This document shows positions 58,971 through 64,000 of a stretch of DNA of 64,000 nt, one piece after another. Source of the stretch: Proteles cristata cristata (lineage: Eukaryota; Chordata; Mammalia; Carnivora; Hyaenidae); NCBI GenBank assembly GCA_017311185.1, contig JAESUZ010003293.1, forward strand, positions 930,001 through 994,000. Direction: 5' to 3'. Below the pieces are notes generated by a model. It was not told the DNA's origin. It searched no databases and was given only the letters and a program-made list of their open reading frames with translations. How positions within the stretch are numbered: position 1 is the stretch's first letter; each line of letters starts with the position of its first letter. Both the position numbers and the translations under genes were made by a program.

Positions 58971-59184
58971 GGGGCGCCTGGGTGGCTTAGTCGGTTAAGC
59001 GTCCGGCTTTCGCTTAGGTCATGATCTCGCGGTTCGTGGGTTCGAGCCCCGCGTCGGGCTCTGTGCTGACTGCCAGCTCAGAGCCTGGAGCCTGTTTCAG
59101 CCTGTGACTCCCTCTCTCTCTGACCCTCCCCTGCTCACACTGTCTCCCTCTCTCTCCTAAAAATAAACATTAAAAAAAAAATTA
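58971..59184 (+). mobile_element. Young SINEC_Fc-type
   Basis: Near-consensus 'ggggcgcctgggtggcttag' head, 'ctgactgccagctcagagcc', 'ctcctaaaaataaacattaa' tail. Perfect 16-bp target duplication 'ttaaaatctgaaaata' (58,955-58,970 and 59,185-59,200). Confidence 0.96.
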
Positions 59185-59249
59185 TTAAAATCTGAAAATA
59201 AAGCACATTTAGGCGCACTAAAACATAAAAAAATAATTTTAAAAAACTA

Positions 59250-59350
59250 CACATCCTCTCAGGAAGGCTCAGCCTGTGACGGCAGAGATGGAGCTCAGCA
59301 GGGGCAACCCGGGGTCGTGGCTGTGACATCCCAGGGCACTGGCTGCATAT
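59250..59350. other. Isolated GC-rich patch
   Basis: 'gcaggggcaacccggggtcg' and surrounding text stand out against AT-rich flanks. Too short for a CpG island. Origin unknown. Confidence 0.35.
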
Positions 59351-59639
59351 GCCACTGGATTACTGTAAAATCAAAGTGCAGAAGTGAAAAGTCCTCTCAA
59401 AATTATGAAGCACAATAAAGAACAATATATGATAGTAAATATTCTTCCACAATTCATTCACTGAGCAATTAGTTTTCTTAAAAACTATTAGGAGTAAGTA
59501 CTTCCTAACCAAAATCAGTTTGATTCTAATTAGCACACATAAGAAGCTACAAATGTTCATAAGGAACACCCAATGATCAAAATGACAAGTTTTCGGCTCT
59601 AAGTAGCGAATCGCCATCTTAATATAATTATCAAAGACT

Positions 59640-60510
59640 TCATATTCATGGACAGAAAAACTCTTCTCTACAATATACTATTTCCCGGCACGTTTTCCCC
59701 CACCAAACCCGCTTCTCTGTCCAAAATCCCAGTTCTGTACAACACTACTCTTCAGTTACATAAGTTCAAACGCTCCAAGGCATTTTTGATTCACCAGCTC
59801 TCCTCCTGCCTACCTCCATGCAGTCTGGTCCTGGCATATTTTCTCTCAATAAAGCAATTCTAATTCAATCCCCTCCTTTCAAATCTCACCTTAATAAATA
59901 CCTTTACTAGAATATCTTTTATACCCATCTCCCACATTTCTAATTAATTCTGCATACCAGCTCGAGTACTCGTTCTAAATATTGGTTACTCCTTGGAGCG
60001 CCTGGGTGGCTCAGTCAGGTAAGGGTCCAACTCTTGGTTTCGGCTCAGGTCATGATCTCACAGTTTATGGGCTCAAGCCCTGCATCAGGCTCTGCATTGA
60101 CAGGCACGGAGCCTGCTTGGGATTCTCTAGCTCTGCCCCTCTGGCACACTCTTTCTCTCTTTCAAAAAATAAACAAACATAATAAATAAATAAATAAGCA
60201 TGCAAGTAAGTATTGGTTACTCCTCTACTCAAAGCACCCAATAGCTGTCTGTCCCCTGGAGGACAAAACTTGTCTAAAACCAGCCTCCTTTCCCACAGAG
60301 GTCAAAGCAAACATCCAGCATCTCCCAAACCATCCCAGGTTCTTCTGAACCTCTGGCCCACAGTTCTCCCGACTGCAGTACCTCCTGTCTCCTCTCCACC
60401 TATCCAAATCCCCACAACCAAAGACCAAGGTCTCCAAGACATCCCAGATTCACGACCTTCAGGAATTCTCCTTTCCGACATTTAATGTTTTCATTTACTA
60501 ATTCTTTTAA
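59640..60510 (+). repeat. Probable L2 LINE, split by a SINEC
   Basis: Pyrimidine-rich wording on both sides of the SINE: 'cagctctcctcctgcctacc' before, and 'ctcctctactcaaagcaccc', 'cctctggcccacagttctcc' after. The 90-codon frame at 60,213 is a repeat reading. Confidence 0.5.
59994..60210 (+). mobile_element. SINEC_Fc-type
   Basis: Starts 'tggagcgcctgggtggctca', ends (AATA)n. Target duplication 'tattggttactcct' (59,980-59,993 and 60,211-60,224), perfect 14 bp. Confidence 0.95.
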
Positions 60511-60739
60511 CATTAAATATTTTAGTGCGCACATATCACTTTAGTTTATTAATGAAGTTCCCCAACTAGTGGCAGATGACTGCCCCTCCTCCCTCACAGA
60601 GAAATGAAAAGCCCTAATTTACTTCCTCCCTCCTCTCTCCTCTACCAAAGCTCCTGTATCTTCTCCTGACTCCCTCCTTTTACAATATAGGCACTTCCTT
60701 CTTTAAGGCCGATGCACAACCTGTGCTTTGGCTTATCCA

Positions 60740-61830
60740 TTCATATCTATTTACTGGGCACCTACTACCAACCAAACACTTTTGCGAAGAGCTAGGAAAT
60801 GTGATAGTGGCTAGGCTAGACAAAAGAAACATGCGATAATGCAGGAGACGAGCACATAAATACCATATGAGGCAGTGACAAATACTATGAAAGCAAATTA
60901 AACAAGCTGTTTTCAACCAGGAAGTGACATTTAATAGAAGATCTGAAGGGTGGAGCTCTGGAGAACTTTCAGGCAAAAAAAACAACAAAGTACCAAGATC
61001 TTGAAGCCAGTGTGGCCTGAGGGAGGGGAACAAAGGGGATAAGCAGTAGAAAATAAGGTCTGACAGTTAGCAAGAAGCAGTTAGCAAGAGGCCAGGCGAT
61101 ATAAAGCCATCTAGGCGATGGAGGTTAAATTTTAGTTGAATATAATGTGAAGCTAATACAGGATTGTAAAAAGGGAAGTGACTTGAAATATTTTAGGTTT
61201 CAAAAAGATAATTCTGGCTGCAAGGAGACCAGTCAGAAAGTTATCGAAGTTGTATAGGCAAAAGAGGACGGTGGCCTCAGTTAGTGAGTAGTGGAGATGG
61301 TAAGAACTGGTCAGACTTCTGGAATATATTTTGAAGACACAGCTGATTGTCGATGGAGTAGATATGGGGTAGGAAAGAACAGTCAAGGAGGACTATGAAG
61401 TTTACTGTGAAATTTGGGGCCTTGAACAACTGATTGGATGGTGTGCCATTTATTGAGATCATGAAAACTGCAAAGGGAAAAACAAAGAAACCAGGAGTTC
61501 AGTTACACCACAGTAAGTCTGAGACAGCTATTAGACATTCAAGGGGAGGGATGCCTGGGTGGCTCAGTCGGTTAAGTGTTCGACTTCGGCTCAGGTCACG
61601 ATCTCACGGTTCGTGGGTTCGAGCCCCCCATCGGGCTCTGTGCTGACAGCCAGCTCAGGGCCTGGAGCCTGCTTCAGATTCTGTGTCTCCCTCTCTCTCT
61701 GACCCTACCCTGCTCAGCTGTCTCTCTCTCTCTCTCAAAAATAAAACATTAAAAATTAAAAATTAAAAAAAAAAGACATTCAAGGAGAGATGAAATCCTG
61801 CAGAAGTTTTGTGATAGATGGTGTTAAGTC
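60740..61830 (+). repeat. Ancient interspersed repeat, split by a SINEC
   Basis: From 'ctatttactgggcacctact' through 'gaagccagtgtggcctgagg', 'gataattctggctgcaagga', 'gaagacacagctgattgtcg' and 'gccatttattgagatcatga' to 'gctattagacattcaagg'. This running text is familiar from many mammalian loci, but I do not assign a family name. Frames on the minus strand (117 codons) are readings of it. Confidence 0.5.
61549..61773 (+). mobile_element. SINEC_Fc-type
   Basis: Starts 'ggatgcctgggtggctcagt' with an intact B box ('gtgggttcgagccccccatc'). Target duplication 'agacattcaaggggag' (61,533-61,548) / 'agacattcaaggagag' (61,774-61,789). Confidence 0.94.
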
Positions 61831-61924
61831 AGAAAAATGGACATAATTCATGGCCATGGGGTTGTGCTAAGAAGGATAATTAATCAATATATTAGCATCT
61901 GATAGTGAGGATTAATCATCTCTC

Positions 61925-62020
61925 AAGTTCAGTTTCTCCATCTGTCAAGAATAGTTTCTGCCTGACTCAGAGGACTGTTATAAATAAGATAGTGGGTACC
62001 ACATAATGGCTATCCAAAAA
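61925..62020 (+). repeat. MIR fragment
   Basis: 'tcagtttctccatctgtcaa' and 'gactgttataaataagatag' match the MIR centre. Confidence 0.6.
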
Positions 62021-62754
62021 ATGTTTGAATTGAAAAGACTATCAAAACATCTGTGAACTATGAAAATTCCCAATAGGCAGATATAAACTGTGCATTTACA
62101 TATCCTGGTTGGCTACATGAGCAGTTAATTTTTTTTTTTTTTTTTTAACTTACAGACATAGGAGCACAGTCAAACTGCTCGGAAGCCTGTGAAAGTTGTA
62201 GTATTATGTTTTTCTTCTTTAGTCTCATATTAATGTAGGATTCTATTTCAAGTGCTTTCACATCCAGTAATCTCTTAGGGCAATACTGAGTTTCAAAAAA
62301 AATCTTTATTCTTTGGAAATACGGTTCCTAAAGTGCACTGCCAATGTGTCTGTCAGATCATCCTAAAATACATAACATTCAAGCCCTGACAAAACGGCAA
62401 GCTTACTTTTCCCATATGAAAACACTGTTATTTTTACATAAAATATCTTGTAATTGAGTGACTTAATAGTTAACTTTTCAGATAAGGGCAAAATTTTTTA
62501 GTCAATGATACTTTCAATAGTAAGTGTATTTGACAAGGAAGTCAAAAAAGGAGCTCTCTTAAACATCAAGATTCTTTCCCACTCTAGATTCACATTCTAG
62601 AAATATTTAACCTTATGAGGAGTCTATTTTATATACAAACAAGTCAATAAACTATCTGATGTGGTTAAAAGCAGTTCATGTGACTAAAAAGAAAAAAGGA
62701 ATTGGAGATATACTATAGACATGTAAAAAAAAAAAATCGATGAATTTGTATAAG
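62021..62754. other. Intronic sequence, nothing recognised
   Basis: A T-run at 62,130-62,147 could be a reversed retroposon tail, but no body follows. Otherwise AT-rich. Confidence 0.45.
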
Positions 62755-62930
62755 CCTTTCAGAGTTTATAAAGGGTCTTTTGCCTATACTACGTCGCATT
62801 TTTTCACAATCACCCACAAGGCAAGTATTATCCCCACTACCAATGAGGAAGCAAAGAGTAAAAACTGGGGAAATGTCACAAATCTAACAAAAACCAGGCT
62901 TTGATCCCAGGTAGCTGACAACCTGAAATA
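62755..62930 (-). repeat. MIR fragment, reverse
   Basis: 'ttcacaatcacccacaaggc', 'aagtattatccccactacca' and 'caggctttgatcccaggtag' match reversed MIR. Confidence 0.7.
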
Positions 62931-63274
62931 TTCCATCTGTGTCCATACATTTTTTTTAATGAAAATTCACTAACCTTCTCTGATTCTAGTGCCCTAGGTT
63001 TTTTTCATTTGTAAACAATGCCCATTTCCTTTGACACACTAAAATAATGTGAAATCACTGAGAAGTTGTACACATAGTAAGTAGTCAGGGGACTTGTGGT
63101 TAAGTTGTCTTAGAGACTTTGCTAACTTGAAAAGTTCACGAATTCTTTGCTTACAAGTAAATCTTAGGCAGACGGATAAACAATTATAATAGACAAAACT
63201 ACAACTATACCAATTGGCGGGAGGGGGATCAAAGACATCTGAGGTTCAGAACTACAGTTTGAAAAAAAACTAAT

Positions 63275-63425
63275 TTCATCCAAATCCCTCATTTTTCAGG
63301 TGAGGAAACTGAAGTCCAGAGGGGTTTCTTGAACTGCCCAAGGACACATCACTATTTAGTGACACAGCTGGGACTAAAACTGAGGTCCCCTGACTCCCGG
63401 TCCAGAGTTCTTTCTACTATCCCAC
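63275..63425 (-). repeat. MIR SINE, reverse
   Basis: 'tttttcaggtgaggaaactg', 'aactgcccaaggacacatca', 'cacagctgggactaaaactg' and 'ccggtccagagttctttcta' follow reversed MIR closely. Confidence 0.85.
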
Positions 63426-63659
63426 AAGGAACATACAAATAAAAGTTGATCCTAATTAACTCACAAGACCTCCACCATGTGTTTGTCATAGTGAACTTTG
63501 TTGTGAAACATCTGTCTATGCCGACTCACAGTTTAGCAGTAAATGGCTACACTGTGTTAATTTTATTCGTATAGTATTTTGTTGCATTTATAAAGTGCAC
63601 TCACATAGATTATTCCAATTTATGCCCTCCGAGTTCAAAGAACACACCATTTTTTTTTT

Positions 63660-63930
63660 CAGCAACTACTACATACCATATGCCAGGGAGTATGCCATCT
63701 TCATATTCATTACCTTATTCAACCTTCAACATCCATTAACTATCAGCCAGGTATTATCAGAGGCAGTAGTATAATGCAAAAAAATGGACAGATCCAATCC
63801 AGAAAGTAAGAGCCTCATCAGTATCACCTATTGCGGGGGAATGACATGCCTGGATAAATAAATGAGATACAGCATTTAGCACAGGAGATGGAATACATCA
63901 AATGCCCATGAAAATGTTGGACCTCCCTTA
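63660..63930. repeat. Two MIR remnants back to back
   Basis: 63,660-63,770 reads as reversed MIR ('tactacataccatatgccag', 'gccaggtattatcagaggc'); 63,765-63,930 reads forward ('aataaatgagatacagcatt', 'tagcacagg'). Degraded. Confidence 0.5.
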
Positions 63931-64000
63931 GCGGTATGTAGTTGTTAGTGTAGAAAATATATTACAACCAGATCACTAAAGCACCGTTCCCAAGACTTAC

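Larger units (their letters stand above)
11287..64000 (+). other. RUNX2: RUNX2 intron 1, truncated by window edge
   Basis: Begins at GTAAGT (11,287). No RUNX2 exon 2 (glutamine/alanine repeat coding sequence, GC-rich P2 promoter) occurs in the remaining 52.7 kb, which fits the known very long first intron. It contains the SUPT3H start exon on the other strand and most of the repeats of the window. Confidence 0.85.

Noticed and set aside
58971..59060. tRNA-like A and B boxes in many places
   Set aside because: These are heads of tRNA-Lys-derived SINEs followed by CT-rich bodies and A tails; no intact cloverleaf or stand-alone tRNA gene.
60740..61830. Possible retroviral or LTR insertion
   Set aside because: The text is a familiar old interspersed repeat, but I see no LTR pair, primer-binding site, polypurine tract or viral protein frame.
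53785..64000. SUPT3H promoter or CpG island
   Set aside because: No CpG-dense stretch of useful length exists in this part, so the transcription start cannot be placed; it probably lies beyond the right edge.

Overview
This is a 64 kb window of AT-rich, almost entirely non-coding vertebrate nuclear DNA. It carries about 29 tRNA-Lys-derived SINEs of the carnivoran SINEC family. Most have the felid body (pol III head, CT-rich tail, A-rich end), so the source is very probably a cat (Felidae). Older mammalian repeats (MIR, L2, L1, hAT-type DNA transposons) fill the usual background. No bacterial, phage or organellar sequence was seen, and no CRISPR array or free-standing RNA gene.

Two genuine protein-coding exons can be recognised, and together they identify the locus as the RUNX2/SUPT3H overlap. 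(1) On the + strand, about 10.37-11.29 kb holds the distal, bone-type P1 promoter of RUNX2, its 5' leader and the first coding exon (MASNSLFSTVTPCQQNFFW, then a phase-1 GTAAGT donor). The leader contains a 200-nt GT-AG mini-intron. (2) On the - strand, 53,684-53,784 is the initiator-methionine exon of SUPT3H, the SPT3 homologue of SAGA-type coactivators, with a clean acceptor before the ATG and a GTGAGT donor in phase 2. The two genes run in opposite directions and overlap: the RUNX2 P1 promoter lies inside the SUPT3H intron that starts at 53,683, and the SUPT3H start exon lies inside RUNX2 intron 1. All other sequence here is intronic, promoter-flanking or repeat. The next RUNX2 exon, the next SUPT3H coding exon and the SUPT3H transcription start were not found.

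Layout: 1-1.24 kb is an old L1 3' end with two SINEs inserted one after the other at the same site; 1.6-2.1 kb has two more SINEs. From 2.1 to 27.7 kb there is no SINEC copy at all, and from about 4.4 to 21.4 kb I see almost no recognisable interspersed repeat; this quiet block is roughly centred on RUNX2 P1. From 27.7 kb to 61.8 kb the sequence is dense in SINEs (about 25 copies, several nested or abutting), L2 and MIR remnants, and two L1 bodies (39.3-41.1 kb and 41.8-43.4 kb). The last 2 kb carries a cluster of MIR pieces.

No exotic new system was found. The best leads are: the leader intron of RUNX2, whose retention would place an upstream ATG in frame with RUNX2 while its removal turns the same ATG into a 17-codon uORF; tandem RUNX sites in the leader; the SINE-free block around P1; and several precisely datable nested SINE insertions, including one young copy with a duplicated pol III B box.
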